A DNA stretch of 41,873 bases from the NCBI GenBank assembly GCA_949743265.1, contig CATJSX010000042.1, positions 1 to 41,873 of the forward strand, in the 5' to 3' direction. The stretch's first letter is position 1, and the number at the start of each line of letters is the position of its first letter. The position numbers were made by a program, and so were the translations under genes. The DNA comes from an uncultured Peptococcaceae bacterium (lineage in GTDB: Bacteria > Bacillota > Peptococcia > Peptococcales > Peptococcaceae). Shown one piece after another: positions 15,688-25,193 of this stretch. The notes under the pieces were generated by a model. That model was not told where the DNA came from, searched no databases, and was given only the letters and a program-made list of their open reading frames with translations.

Positions 15688-15946
15688 ACAAAATCAACCT
15701 TCCTTTTTGAGTAAATATGACACAATACTATTATAGCGCCAGAATATGCAGGAAAAAAGGGGTATCAAAAAATTTTGTCTTGAATTATCAAATCTCGAAA
15801 AAATGTTATCACTTAATACTTACTAGACAGGTATGAAAGTGCCGAAAACCAGCAACTTTTAGTTGACATATATGATATAAATAAATTGTTTCTATGCAGA
15901 ATATTGATTTAACAATATAATGAAATCGTAAAAAGTGTTAAACAAC
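15688..15946. other. Divergent intergenic region, left part
   Basis: This AT-rich region separates iadA from the permease. A TATAAT on the minus strand near 15729-15734 may serve iadA and one at 15916-15921 on the plus strand may serve the permease, but neither has a convincing -35, as expected if both need an activator. Confidence 0.3.
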
Positions 15947-15972
15947 GTATCATTGGCATCATTTTATGATAC
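15947..15972. promoter_or_regulatory. Candidate LysR-type operator
   Basis: GTATCAT (15947-15953) and ATGATAC (15966-15972) form a perfect interrupted dyad with a 12-base spacer, fitting the loose T-N11-A style of LysR sites. It lies in the divergent region of a locus that ends with a (broken) LysR gene. Confidence 0.4.
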
Positions 15973-16035
15973 AAATTCAAGCGCTAGAATTCAAGTTGAC
16001 ACATCAATAATAATAAAATTGTAGGAGGTCTTGCT

Positions 16036-17491
16036 ATGTCTGCAAATACTATCAAAAATAACCGCATTAGCTATATCCATGTCATTGTAATGCTTATCTT
16101 GATGTTAGGCGTCGGCTATTTTCCCTTTTGGCGCCATTACACCTTTAGGTATGAAAGTATTTGGTGTGTTCTTAGGGCTATTATACGGCTGGTGTTTCAT
16201 TGATATTTTATGGCCCAGTGTACTAGGATTCTTTACGCTGGCTTTAACTGGCTATACCACTGTATTAGGTGGCTTTATGGCAGGATTTAATAATGCAACA
16301 ACAATCATGGTCATTTTTTCTTATGCATTTGCTTACTGCTTAGAACAAATCGGCGTCAGTGAAGCAATCGCTTATTGGGCGCTCAGCAAAAAAATTTTCC
16401 TAAATCGCCCTTGGTTGTTGATTAGCGCTATTGTACTAATTACGGTGCTGATTGGTATGCTGGGTGGTATGTTCGCTGGTATTTTCCTCATGTGGACAGT
16501 TGTCAAAGCTATTGCCGAAGCCAACAATATCGAAAAAGGAAACTTAATTGTCAGTATGTTGTACGCTCTAATCCTTTTTGGCGGTTTTAGCGGCGGTCAA
16601 ATGGTTCCTTTTTTTGGTGGTGTTATCATGTATGGCGGCTTTTTAACCAAAAATACTGGTATTGTCGTCGAAGGTTCTGCTTTTTTGTTCGCAGGTGAAT
16701 TATATACCGTATTGTCTATGCTAGCCATCATTTTAATTGTAAAAGTCATTTTTAAACCTAACGCCTCTTCTTTTATCTTAACAGAAGAAATGCGTCAGAA
16801 TTATGCCCAATATCAGCTCAATAAAAAACAAGAAGTCGGTTTAATTACCTTGATCTTTTACTTTTTAGCACTGCTTTTGCCTTCAGTATTTCATGGTGGT
16901 TTTTGGGCTATGCTAAGCGGTTGGGGTATGGTTGGTATGACAGTAATTTATATGACAATTTTTGCTATCTGGAAAGATGAAAACGGACAATCGATGTGCC
17001 CCATGGGCGAATGTTTCACCAAAGGAGTTGCTTGGGCACCCATCATGTTATTTATGGTCACTATTCCTTTGGCTAATGCAATGGAATCAGAAGAAGTTGG
17101 CATCATGGTTACAGTCAATCAGGCATGTACATCTATTTTCTCAGGATTAAACGTCACAGTCATGCTGATCTTAGTCGTTATTATTATAGGTTTTTTAACG
17201 CAACTCTTGCACAATCTGGTTATGGGCGCTTTGTTTATTCCAACTTTAGGAGCCATTGTTATTGAAATGGGCGGCAACCCCATCACGTTCTTTTTCGTTA
17301 TTTACGCCGCACTATGCTGCTCTTTTGCCACACCAGCCGCTTCTATGCAAGCAGGGTTAATTTATGGACATGACGAGGTGCCAGTCAGCCATTCTTACCT
17401 ATTAGGTTGGCTGTATTATATAGTAACCGTTGTTATTGTCATCGCCATGATTCCTTTGTGCAATATTTTATTTGCCTCCTATATGGGCTGA
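16036..17491 (+). pseudogene. SLC13/DASS-type anion permease with a frameshift near codon 29
   Basis: A perfect start (GTAGGAGG then ATG at 16036) opens a frame reading MSANTIKNNRISYIHVIVML, then LILMLGVGYFP, but this frame stops at 16201. The rest of the protein continues in the next frame, which is open from 16109 to 17491 (GAITPLGMKVFGVFLGLLYG and about ten further membrane helices; QMVPFFGGVIMYGG and FATPAASMQAGLIYG are SLC13-like). The join lies at about 16117-16130, in TTTTCCCTTTTGG; family members have two prolines there, so a 2-base deletion is the simplest cause. The restored protein would be about 485 residues, a normal permease length. The ATG at 16151 has no ribosome binding site. 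Either a mutation or an assembly error. Likely substrate: a carboxylate. Confidence 0.75.
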
Positions 17492-17537
17492 TAAAAATAT
17501 ATTCATTAATTTTATATTTTTGAGAGGAGAAATCAAT

Positions 17538-19622
17538 ATGAAAAATCAAAAGGTATTGGTTTTGGGTATCGATGGAATGGATCCAAAATTGTGCAAACGA
17601 TTATTAGATGAAGACAAATTGCCGAACATCAAAAAAATGCTGAATCGCGGTAGCGCCAGAAAAGATCTAGTAATGCTTGGCGGCGTGCCAACCATCACGC
17701 CACCCATGTGGACGACGTTAGCAACAGGCGCTTATCCCAATACTCATGGCGTTACTTGCTATTGGAATTCTCATCCTACTGAATTGGATAAACTTATTTA
17801 TACTTTTGACACGTCTAAAATTACTGCAGAGCAAGTGTGGGAAACAGCTGTAAAAGCAGGTAAAAAAACTTTAGTCTGGACATGGCCTTGTTGTTGGCCA
17901 GCTCGCATTGATAGTCCCAATCTGCACATTGTAGGAGGTTTAGCGCCATTAGGACCTAATCACACCTCAGCACTAGCCGATGACGACTATTTAACCTATG
18001 CTTTTGCTGAGTGTCAAGCCATCGCTCCTCGTGACCATTTAGAAGCAAAAGGCGGAGCAGGTTGCATTTTAACAGAAGACATGAAAGAAACCGAACCCAA
18101 TGCTGGTTATGTTGAAAGCTTTAACGAAATGGGCGCTGGAAATGCATCTGCCGATGTGGACGGTGCCGGTGTGCAGGTAGGAATTGCGCCAAAAGCATGG
18201 TTACTTTTTGACCACATGGAAGGCGAAGAAATGAACGAAAGCGATAAATGCTTAAAAACTTATGACTCTACTCTTACCGAGCCCCAAAACTGGGCACATG
18301 AAGTGCCTGCTGGAGCTAAAGAATTCCGTGTGCTTGTCGCGCAAGGTACTGTACAGTATCCCAGCTTAATGTTACAAAACGAAAAAGGCGACTATGATCA
18401 TGTGGAAATTTACTTGACCAAAAAAGCCGAAACTCCCTTAGTAACGATTCAAGACGGCGATTATCACCCCTTAGTAGAAACTGAGCTTTTATTTGGTGAA
18501 CAGAAAATTAAAACAACAAGACACTTTACCATCGTCAAAATTGATCCTAAAGGTTATTATGTTATCGTATCTGCTGGTACCGCACTAGATATTGAAACAG
18601 AACGCAAAGAATCCAACTGGCTGCCGCAATCGCTATACCAACAAACCGTCGATATTGCAGGTCATATTCCTTATGCTATTGGCGTAGGCGGCGGTTATCC
18701 AGAAATGATCAGTCGTCGTTCTTTACCAAGCTGGGATGTATTTGAAAAATGGCAAGCAAAAGCATTGCTGGGATTAATTGAACAAAATCAATACGACGCT
18801 GTATTTACTCATATTCATAATCACGATCATATCGGACACCCTTGCTGGAGATGGGCAAAAACTAGAGAAAAATATGGCAATAACGATGAAAAAGTTTATC
18901 AAGGTTTCTTAGAAGAAATTTTTCTCCAAACTGACGACTATATCGGTCAATTTCTTCCTTTATTGGATAAAGGCTGGAATATTATCGTCACTAGCGATCA
19001 TGGCTTGCTATGCAGTGAAGAAGACGATTTGCCTTATTTAGGCGAAGGCTTTGTCATGAATGTTGGCGTTATGCGTGATTTAGGCTATACTGTATTAAAA
19101 AAAGATGAAAATGGCAAAGAACTACGCGAAATTGATTGGACAAAAACAAAAGCAGTAGCTCCTCGCGGCAATCATATTTATATTAACTTAAAAGGTCGTA
19201 ATCCTCACGGCATCGTTGATCCATCAGACCAATATGAATTGGAACGAAAAATCATTGACGACCTATACAACTATCGTATGAATAATAAACGTATCGTAAA
19301 TATTGCTATGCGCAATAAAGATGCCGCTTTATTGGGTATGAGTGGTGATAAATGCGGGGATATTATTTACTTTTTAGAAGAAGGATTTAATCGTTTGCAT
19401 GGCGATGCGCTGTCAACTACTGACGGTTATTTCGGTACCACTGTATCTCCAATTTTCTTTGCAGCAGGTTCTGGCATCAAAAAAGGGCACACGACGGATC
19501 GTGTAATTCGTGAAGTTGATGTGGCACCAACAGTTTCAGCCTTGTTAGGCATTCCCATTCCAGCACAATGTGAAGGCGCTCCTATCTATCAAATTTTAGA
19601 AGAAGGCTCCTATATCATATAA
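17538..19622 (+). CDS. Alkaline-phosphatase-superfamily phosphodiesterase/phosphohydrolase
   Basis: This 694-residue cytoplasmic protein (no signal peptide) starts VLGIDGMDPKLCKRL, the first metal-binding Asp of the nucleotide pyrophosphatase/phosphodiesterase branch. The catalytic Thr lies in PTITPPMWTTLATGAYPNTH near residues 55-74. Downstream ligands include HIHNHDHIGHP near residues 428-438 and VTSDHGLL near residue 490. A large insertion of beta-rich sequence (about 215-380) separates the halves, and the C-terminus has DVAPTVSALLGIPIP. Such enzymes cleave phosphomonoesters or diesters; the substrate is unknown. AGAGGAGA fixes the start. It follows the permease by 46 bases, so it is probably the co-transcribed processing enzyme for the imported compound. 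Confidence 0.82.
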   Translation: MKNQKVLVLGIDGMDPKLCKRLLDEDKLPNIKKMLNRGSARKDLVMLGGVPTITPPMWTTLATGAYPNTHGVTCYWNSHPTELDKLIYTFDTSKITAEQVWETAVKAGKKTLVWTWPCCWPARIDSPNLHIVGGLAPLGPNHTSALADDDYLTYAFAECQAIAPRDHLEAKGGAGCILTEDMKETEPNAGYVESFNEMGAGNASADVDGAGVQVGIAPKAWLLFDHMEGEEMNESDKCLKTYDSTLTEPQNWAHEVPAGAKEFRVLVAQGTVQYPSLMLQNEKGDYDHVEIYLTKKAETPLVTIQDGDYHPLVETELLFGEQKIKTTRHFTIVKIDPKGYYVIVSAGTALDIETERKESNWLPQSLYQQTVDIAGHIPYAIGVGGGYPEMISRRSLPSWDVFEKWQAKALLGLIEQNQYDAVFTHIHNHDHIGHPCWRWAKTREKYGNNDEKVYQGFLEEIFLQTDDYIGQFLPLLDKGWNIIVTSDHGLLCSEEDDLPYLGEGFVMNVGVMRDLGYTVLKKDENGKELREIDWTKTKAVAPRGNHIYINLKGRNPHGIVDPSDQYELERKIIDDLYNYRMNNKRIVNIAMRNKDAALLGMSGDKCGDIIYFLEEGFNRLHGDALSTTDGYFGTTVSPIFFAAGSGIKKGHTTDRVIREVDVAPTVSALLGIPIPAQCEGAPIYQILEEGSYII

Positions 19623-19662
19623 TAGCACAGCGTAAATTAGCCGCTTAAATCAATAGCCCTAC

Positions 19663-19701
19663 ATACTGCGTCAAAAGTTTCTTTTTGACGCAGTATTTTT
19701 A
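19663..19701 (+). terminator. Intrinsic terminator of the permease operon
   Basis: A perfect 14-bp stem, ATACTGCGTCAAAA (19663-19676) with TTTTGACGCAGTAT (19683-19696), is followed by a T run. Confidence 0.85.
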
Positions 19702-19822
19702 ATAAATAAAGCCCAAAATTCATGATATATTTGAAGTAGAAACTACACTCTAACAGAACCATAAGCAAGCGTATAACGGATATGCTTAGTAAAAAACACC
19801 GTTAACAGAAAGGAAATCTTCA

Positions 19823-20739
19823 ATGAATATTGTACAAATTCAATACCTTTTAAGCTGTATTCAAACGCACTCTATCCATAAAACGGCCTACAAATACAAT
19901 ATGTCACCGCAAGGCGTCAGCAAAGCCATCAGAATGTTAGAACAGGAATTAGGCGTATTATTAATTGAACGCTCCACAAAAGGAGTGAAGCCGACAGCAA
20001 ATTGCGAACAAATGTTAGACTACTTTAAGGCATTATCAGAAAACTATGATATGATCATGAGTTACTGTCATACTGTACAAAAATTTCTGATCCCAAACTA
20101 ATACAAGGTGAAATCAGCTTAGCGATAACGCCAAGATTTTCAGATTCCTATTTAGGCAAATTAATGTATCGCTTCAGTTACCATTACCCAAAAATAAAAT
20201 TGCTAGTTGATTCTATGTCTAACGATAAAATCGCCAAAAAGATGCAGAGCGGAGAAGCAGAATTTAATTTAGCAATTATCAATGTCTCCAGCACAGAAGT
20301 CAATATCGGTCAACTGCCCAATTATTTGCAAAAATGGAATTTGCACTTTATTTCTTATTACACCAAAGAATTATATATGTGTGGACTAAAAAAAGTATTG
20401 GATAATATTGGAACAGTTTATGAAATCAACGGCATTTATCCATTTCCTGTCGTTTGTTATGAATATGGCGGAGTTATCAGTAAACAAAATAAAATGTGCG
20501 ATTATCAAATAGACTCTATTGCAGCGCAAAAAGAGTTGATCAATCATCATCATGCCATAGGTTCTTATAGTTTAGACGAAATCAATTTGCATTTTAATCA
20601 TAATCGATATGCCTATCTTCCTTTTAACCAATCACTCACATTAACTTATGGCTGTTTGCTCAAAAACGACCACAAGCTTTCGGAAGCGGAGAAAACATTT
20701 TTACAATTTTTGCTGGATTATTTTGATAAAGTCAATTAA
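19823..20739 (+). pseudogene. LysR-family regulator broken by a one-base deletion
   Basis: The first frame (19823-20101) encodes a complete LysR helix-turn-helix (MNIVQIQYLLSCIQTHSIH, MSPQGVSKAIRMLEQELGVL, ERSTKGVKPT) and stops after 92 residues. The effector domain continues in another frame up to 20739: GEISLAITPRFSDSYLGKLM directly after the break, then the two-lobed binding domain. Adding one A to the A5 run at 20079-20083 joins the frames as HTVQKISDPKLIQGEISLAI and yields about 305 residues, the normal LysR length. AAAGGA precedes the ATG. It probably regulated the adjacent permease/hydrolase locus. A sequencing error in the homopolymer is possible. Confidence 0.8.
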
Positions 20740-20863
20740 AATCTTTAATATTATATAAGATACTCTCATCAATTTTGGAACATCTCCGTTAAATATCATA
20801 AAAAATTTTAACAGCGTGCCTTTCCTAATTAGCTTTTAACTCTACCCATACTGCTACTGCAAA

Positions 20864-20906
20864 AATATAGCCGATAAACAGACTATCGCTCATAAGTTTA
20901 TCGGCT
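20864..20906 (-). terminator. Terminator of the radical SAM gene
   Basis: A perfect 11-bp stem, AGCCGATAAAC (20869-20879) with GTTTATCGGCT (20896-20906), is followed on the minus strand by ATATTTTTG. It lies about 85 bases past the stop of the minus-strand gene. Confidence 0.6.
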
Positions 20907-20991
20907 TACGTCTGAAGTATTTGATACCGCTACTAAAGACGATTATTAACCATTTTATTGCCTTAACTACTATTCCTCTCTTGCATTTCAA

Positions 20992-21891
20992 TTAATACAA
21001 ATTTTTATAGGGCATTTCCAAATTCCAAAAGCTTAATTGTTTAACAGCCTCTTTTTCTTCAAAGGTATGCAGACATTGAAATATTTGCTCGTTATGATGA
21101 ATAATTCCGTTTTCGTCACACTTTTGAGCCAACAATGTCATCAAACGACGGTTGTTTGGACTTTCAAGCCAATACTGCTCTTTGTATGTTCGTATGTATT
21201 TTTCTTTTAACGACGGAAACAAACGATCTAATTGTTTATAAAAATATTCTCTGTTCCCTTCCCGAAGCGTTAAGCCCATACCGAAACAAATAATCCCATA
21301 AACTTCCGCTTCCATGCACATCTGCAAAATACCAGAAATATTATCCTCCGTATCGTTGATAAATGGCAAAATCGGCGTCAGCCAGACAACGGTCGGTATT
21401 CTTGCTTCCCGCAATCGTTTCAAAACCAGAAAGCGTTCCTTGGTCGTACTTACATTGGGCTCAATTTTTCGGCACAAATCCTCGTCATAAGTCGTTAAAG
21501 TCATTTGCACAACACATTTTGTCTTTTCGTTTATTTTTTGCAAAAGATCTAAATCTCGCAAAATACGGTCTGATTTTGTCATGATCGTAAATCCAAATCC
21601 ATACTTATCAATCAACTGCAGCGCTTTCCTGACATTTCCAATTTTCATTTCCAAAGGAATATAGGGATCTGTCATAGAGCCTGTTCCAATCATACACTTT
21701 TTCCGTTTATGCTCAAGCGCATACGCCAATAGCTCAACAGCATTTTCTTTAACTTCAATATCCTCAAAATCGTGTTCTATACGATAACATTTGCTTCTGG
21801 AGTCGCAATAAATACACCCATGCAAACAGCCGCGATATAAGTTCATTCCATTTTTTGATGATAATATTCCTTTCGCCATCACAAAATGCAT
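20992..21891 (-). CDS. SPL-family radical SAM protein
   Basis: This 299-residue protein carries the radical SAM iron-sulfur motif C-x3-C-x2-C in YRGCLHGCIYCDSR (residues 19-32). MIGTGSMTDPYIPLEMKIG and LIDKYGFGFTIMTKSDRILR are typical of the spore-photoproduct-lyase-like group (also called Rv2578c-like). Many members are not true DNA photoproduct lyases, and this one lacks the long N-terminal part of SplB, so function is open. GGAGGAG precedes the ATG. The gene is monocistronic with its own terminator, lying between the catabolic locus and the rlmN-rsmB operon. Confidence 0.85.
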   Translation of the reverse strand: MHFVMAKGILSSKNGMNLYRGCLHGCIYCDSRSKCYRIEHDFEDIEVKENAVELLAYALEHKRKKCMIGTGSMTDPYIPLEMKIGNVRKALQLIDKYGFGFTIMTKSDRILRDLDLLQKINEKTKCVVQMTLTTYDEDLCRKIEPNVSTTKERFLVLKRLREARIPTVVWLTPILPFINDTEDNISGILQMCMEAEVYGIICFGMGLTLREGNREYFYKQLDRLFPSLKEKYIRTYKEQYWLESPNNRRLMTLLAQKCDENGIIHHNEQIFQCLHTFEEKEAVKQLSFWNLEMPYKNLY

Positions 21892-22089
21892 CAGTTCTCC
21901 TCCTCATTGATGGACACCATTTTTTACTGTTTCAAATCAAAAATTTAAAACACTGTCCTTTATTTTATCGGAGTAACGCTGACACCTTATGTCAAGATTT
22001 ATGCTCTTTGCCAATTTTGTTGCGATTTCCTGCCAAAATCAACTGCTAATTTATCCTTCATCAATTTTTAACGTTTACCTACCAATCAT

Positions 22090-23142
22090 TTAACTCAATT
22101 CCTTAATTTTTCCTCTAAGCTGACCGCAAGCGCCGTCAATATCTTTACCTTTTTCTTCACGAATACTGGCATTAACACCGACTTTTTTTAACCCTTGTAC
22201 AAAACGTGAAATATATTCTCTCGACGGTTTTTGAAAATGTCCAGCGCCAGCAACAGGATTAACGGGAATCACATTCAAATGACAATCCAAACCTTTTAGC
22301 AACATTTCTAATTGTTTGATATGTTTTTCTTGATCATTAAAACCTTTAATCAAAGCATATTCAAAAGAAAGACGCTTTTTAGTTACCCGCTGGTATTCCC
22401 GACAAGCATTCATCAACATTGCCAGTGGATATTGTTCGTTAATAGGCATAATCTGACTGCGCAGTTCATCATTAGGCGCATGCAACGATATCGCCAACAC
22501 AAAATCTTTTTGCGCCTGCGCTAATCGTGCAATTTGCGGTACAATGCCACACGTCGAAATAGTCATTCGCCGTATCCCAATATTCTGTCCTTGAACATCA
22601 TTAAGCAACTCAATAGCCTTGAGCACATTGTCCAAGTTCAGCAAAGGTTCACCCATGCCCATAAAAACCACATTACCAACGGGCATTTTCTCTCCAAGCA
22701 ATGCATTAACTTCATAAACTTGTCCCACAATTTCACCAACAGAAAGATTCCGCACCAATCCGCTTTGACCTGTAGCGCAAAAAATACAGCCCATAGCGCA
22801 TCCAACTTGTGAAGAAACGCAAAGCGTATTGCGCGCTTTGCTCATATCGCCTCGGTACCGCATCAGCACACACTCAATAAATTCGCCGTCGCTCAAACGA
22901 AATAAATATTTTTCTGTCCCATCTGCCGATACTTGTCGTTTTTCCAGTTGCATTACGCCCAGCGTATGCTCATTTTGCAACATAGCAAGCAAATTTTTGC
23001 CAATATTGCTCATTTGCGTTATATCAGTAATATTTTTTTGATGAACCCAGCCAAAAATTTGCTTTGCCCGAAACGATGGTTGTTGTAATTGCTGCATCAT
23101 TTCTTCCAAACTTCTTAAATCACAGCTGCGCAATTCGCTCAT
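22090..23142 (-). CDS. rlmN: 23S rRNA (adenine2503-C2)/tRNA (adenine37-C2) methyltransferase RlmN
   Basis: The 350-residue protein is a full-length RlmN. It has an N-terminal accessory domain, the radical SAM motif SSQVGCAMGCIFCATG (three Cys, about residues 107-122), NVVFMGMGEPLLN for SAM binding, and a C-terminal GKDIDGACGQL whose Cys forms the methyl-transfer adduct. It methylates A2503 in the peptidyl transferase centre and A37 of some tRNAs. Its start overlaps the rsmB stop by one base (TAATG), so the two RNA methyltransferases are translationally coupled at the end of the priA-rlmN operon. Confidence 0.96.
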   Translation of the reverse strand: MSELRSCDLRSLEEMMQQLQQPSFRAKQIFGWVHQKNITDITQMSNIGKNLLAMLQNEHTLGVMQLEKRQVSADGTEKYLFRLSDGEFIECVLMRYRGDMSKARNTLCVSSQVGCAMGCIFCATGQSGLVRNLSVGEIVGQVYEVNALLGEKMPVGNVVFMGMGEPLLNLDNVLKAIELLNDVQGQNIGIRRMTISTCGIVPQIARLAQAQKDFVLAISLHAPNDELRSQIMPINEQYPLAMLMNACREYQRVTKKRLSFEYALIKGFNDQEKHIKQLEMLLKGLDCHLNVIPVNPVAGAGHFQKPSREYISRFVQGLKKVGVNASIREEKGKDIDGACGQLRGKIKELS

Positions 23143-24494
23143 TATTTTCGCTCCCCGCTTCGCTTCAATTTTGCAATAAAAAATCCGTCCATATGATCCC
23201 GAAAAGGCAAAAACTGCACCATGCCCGCCTGATATTCCGTTTCACCCCAACACTGCGTTAGCTGTGTATCCAAAATAAATTCGGAATGATCAGCTAAAAA
23301 AGAGTCTATTACTTGCTGATTTTCTTCTGCTGTCATCGTACAGGTACTATACACCAATGTGCCGCCTGCTTTAGTCAAAGCCGCCGCTTGTTGCAAAATT
23401 TCCTGCTGAAGCTGCGCTAAGAGTTTTATGTCACTGCGACGCTTACTCCAGCGAGCATCGGCGCGACGCCCTAAAACGCCTAAACCTGAGCAAGGCGCAT
23501 CAACAAGCACCACATCAAAAGTTCCCGTCAACACCTCGCCAAGATGACGTCCGTCGGCTAATTGAGTGATAATGTTAGTAATGCCTAGTCGTGCGGCATT
23601 CTCTTCTATCAGCTGCAGCCGATGAGCATGAATATCACACGCTACAATCTCACCGGTATTATCCATCAACTGTGCTAAATGCGTCGTTTTACCACCCGGC
23701 GCACTACAAACGTCTAGTACCCGCTGCCCTTTTTGCGGCGCTGCTGCATGAGCGACATGCATTGAACTTAAATCCTGCACAATAAAATACCCATCTTGAA
23801 ACAAATCCAACTGATGCAAATTGAATTCTCCAGAAAGGCACAGTCCTTCTTCAATCACATGACTGGCCGTTACTTGATATCCTCGCTCTAACAATCGCCG
23901 TTCTAATTCTTTGGGCGAAATTTTTAACGTATTTGCTCTGATCCATAAAGGTTGCGGCTCATTGAAGTAACGACATAAAGCCTCTGTTTGTGCAGCACCG
24001 TAATTTTTATACCATTGTTCCACCATCCATTGCGGAAAAGAATACATCACGCTGAAATACTGTACTGGCTGGCGTTTTTTTTGCGGATAAACAATTTTTT
24101 CTCGATTGCGGTCAATATTGCGTAAAATACCGTTCACAAATTTCTCGCTGCCGCGATTAGCATTTTTTTTGGCTAGATTAACGGCTTCATTGACGGCCGC
24201 TGACGTGGGAATACGTTCCAAATATAACATTTGGTATAGTGCCAACCGCAAGATATTGCGCACCATTTTATCCATCTTTGTTGTTTTGACTTTAGCAAAT
24301 TGATCCAAGATATAATCAAGATGACCGCGATTTTTGATACTGCCATACGTTAATTCAGTAACCAGCCCTTTATCTCGGCTGTCATTTAACTGACATGCCA
24401 AAAGAGCCTGATCCAAAGCAATATTGGCGTAGGCTCCTTCTTCATTCACTTGATAAATAACTTCTAAGGCAATTTGACGCGCTGACTTAATCAT
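23142..24494 (-). CDS. rsmB: 16S rRNA (cytosine967-C5)-methyltransferase RsmB
   Basis: This 450-residue enzyme has an N-terminal NusB-like RNA-binding domain (about residues 1-140) and a C-terminal Rossmann methyltransferase domain. LDVCSAPGGKTTHLAQLM binds SAM, VDAPCSGLGVLGRRADARW and YSTCTMTAEENQ provide the two catalytic cysteines. It methylates C967 of 16S rRNA. The ATG at 24494 (MIKSARQ) is chosen over 24506 because GGAGG lies 5 bases before it; it overlaps the preceding metallopeptidase gene by 8 bases. Confidence 0.95.
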   Translation of the reverse strand: MIKSARQIALEVIYQVNEEGAYANIALDQALLACQLNDSRDKGLVTELTYGSIKNRGHLDYILDQFAKVKTTKMDKMVRNILRLALYQMLYLERIPTSAAVNEAVNLAKKNANRGSEKFVNGILRNIDRNREKIVYPQKKRQPVQYFSVMYSFPQWMVEQWYKNYGAAQTEALCRYFNEPQPLWIRANTLKISPKELERRLLERGYQVTASHVIEEGLCLSGEFNLHQLDLFQDGYFIVQDLSSMHVAHAAAPQKGQRVLDVCSAPGGKTTHLAQLMDNTGEIVACDIHAHRLQLIEENAARLGITNIITQLADGRHLGEVLTGTFDVVLVDAPCSGLGVLGRRADARWSKRRSDIKLLAQLQQEILQQAAALTKAGGTLVYSTCTMTAEENQQVIDSFLADHSEFILDTQLTQCWGETEYQAGMVQFLPFRDHMDGFFIAKLKRSGERK

Positions 24495-25170
24495 CGCCGC
24501 CTCCAATCACACCGGAAATCACCAGCAATCTCAACAGTTGAAAAATTGCCATCACGGCTGCCGCTACATACGTCAGCGCCGCTGCACTCAATACTTTTTT
24601 AGTTCCTTTCAGTTCATTAGTCGATAAAATACCGTCTCCCGCTAAAACAGCAACCGCACGATGACTAGCATTATATTCTACCGGCAACGTCACAATCTGA
24701 AAAAAAACAATAGCAATAAAAAGAAGTATCCCAATCTGGATAAAGGTCGAACTACTAACGATCAAGCCCAGCAAAAAAATTGGTATAGATAAATAAGAGC
24801 CTATCTGAGTTACAGGGATAATCGTATTACGTGCATACAGCGGCCAATACCCAATATCATGTTGAATTGCATGCCCTACTTCGTGAGCTGCTACACCTAA
24901 AGCAGCAATAGAACGATCACTATACACCGATGAAGACAAGCGTATAACCTTGCTTCTAGGATCATAATGATCACTTAAGTGACCGTCAACCCGCTCAATA
25001 GAAACATGATACAACCCATTTTTGTCCAAAATATATCGGGCAACATCATATCCTGTCATTCCGCGCTGGCTTGCCACTTGCGAATAACGATTAAATGTCG
25101 AATTAACCTTGAATTGTGCATACACTGACAAAATAAGTGCCGGAATTAAAAAAACATCCCAAAACAGCAT
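24487..25170 (-). CDS. Membrane zinc metallopeptidase (YugP/peptidase_M48-like family)
   Basis: The 227-residue protein has the zinc motif HEVGHAIQH near residues 95-103 and four hydrophobic segments: an N-terminal anchor, two around residues 115-160 and one near the C-terminus. MTGYDVARYILDKNG and DPRSKVIRLSSSVY are typical of the neutral zinc metallopeptidase family related to B. subtilis YugP. The substrate is unknown; it may clear membrane proteins. AAGGAGGAG lies before the ATG. Its place between a DUF116 gene and rsmB is a common firmicute arrangement. Confidence 0.88.
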   Translation of the reverse strand: MLFWDVFLIPALILSVYAQFKVNSTFNRYSQVASQRGMTGYDVARYILDKNGLYHVSIERVDGHLSDHYDPRSKVIRLSSSVYSDRSIAALGVAAHEVGHAIQHDIGYWPLYARNTIIPVTQIGSYLSIPIFLLGLIVSSSTFIQIGILLFIAIVFFQIVTLPVEYNASHRAVAVLAGDGILSTNELKGTKKVLSAAALTYVAAAVMAIFQLLRLLVISGVIGGGDD

Positions 25171-25193
25171 TTTTGTCTCCTCCTTATCAAAAA

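Noticed and set aside
16151-17491. Treating the permease as starting at the ATG at 16151
   Set aside because: No ribosome binding site precedes it and it would lack the first membrane segment, which is encoded with a perfect start signal in the other frame.
21964-22000. MerR-type promoter with a long spacer before the radical SAM gene
   Set aside because: On the minus strand TTGACA is followed after about 20-22 bases by a weak -10 with an imperfect dyad between. No MerR gene is in the window and the dyad is poor, so this was not called.
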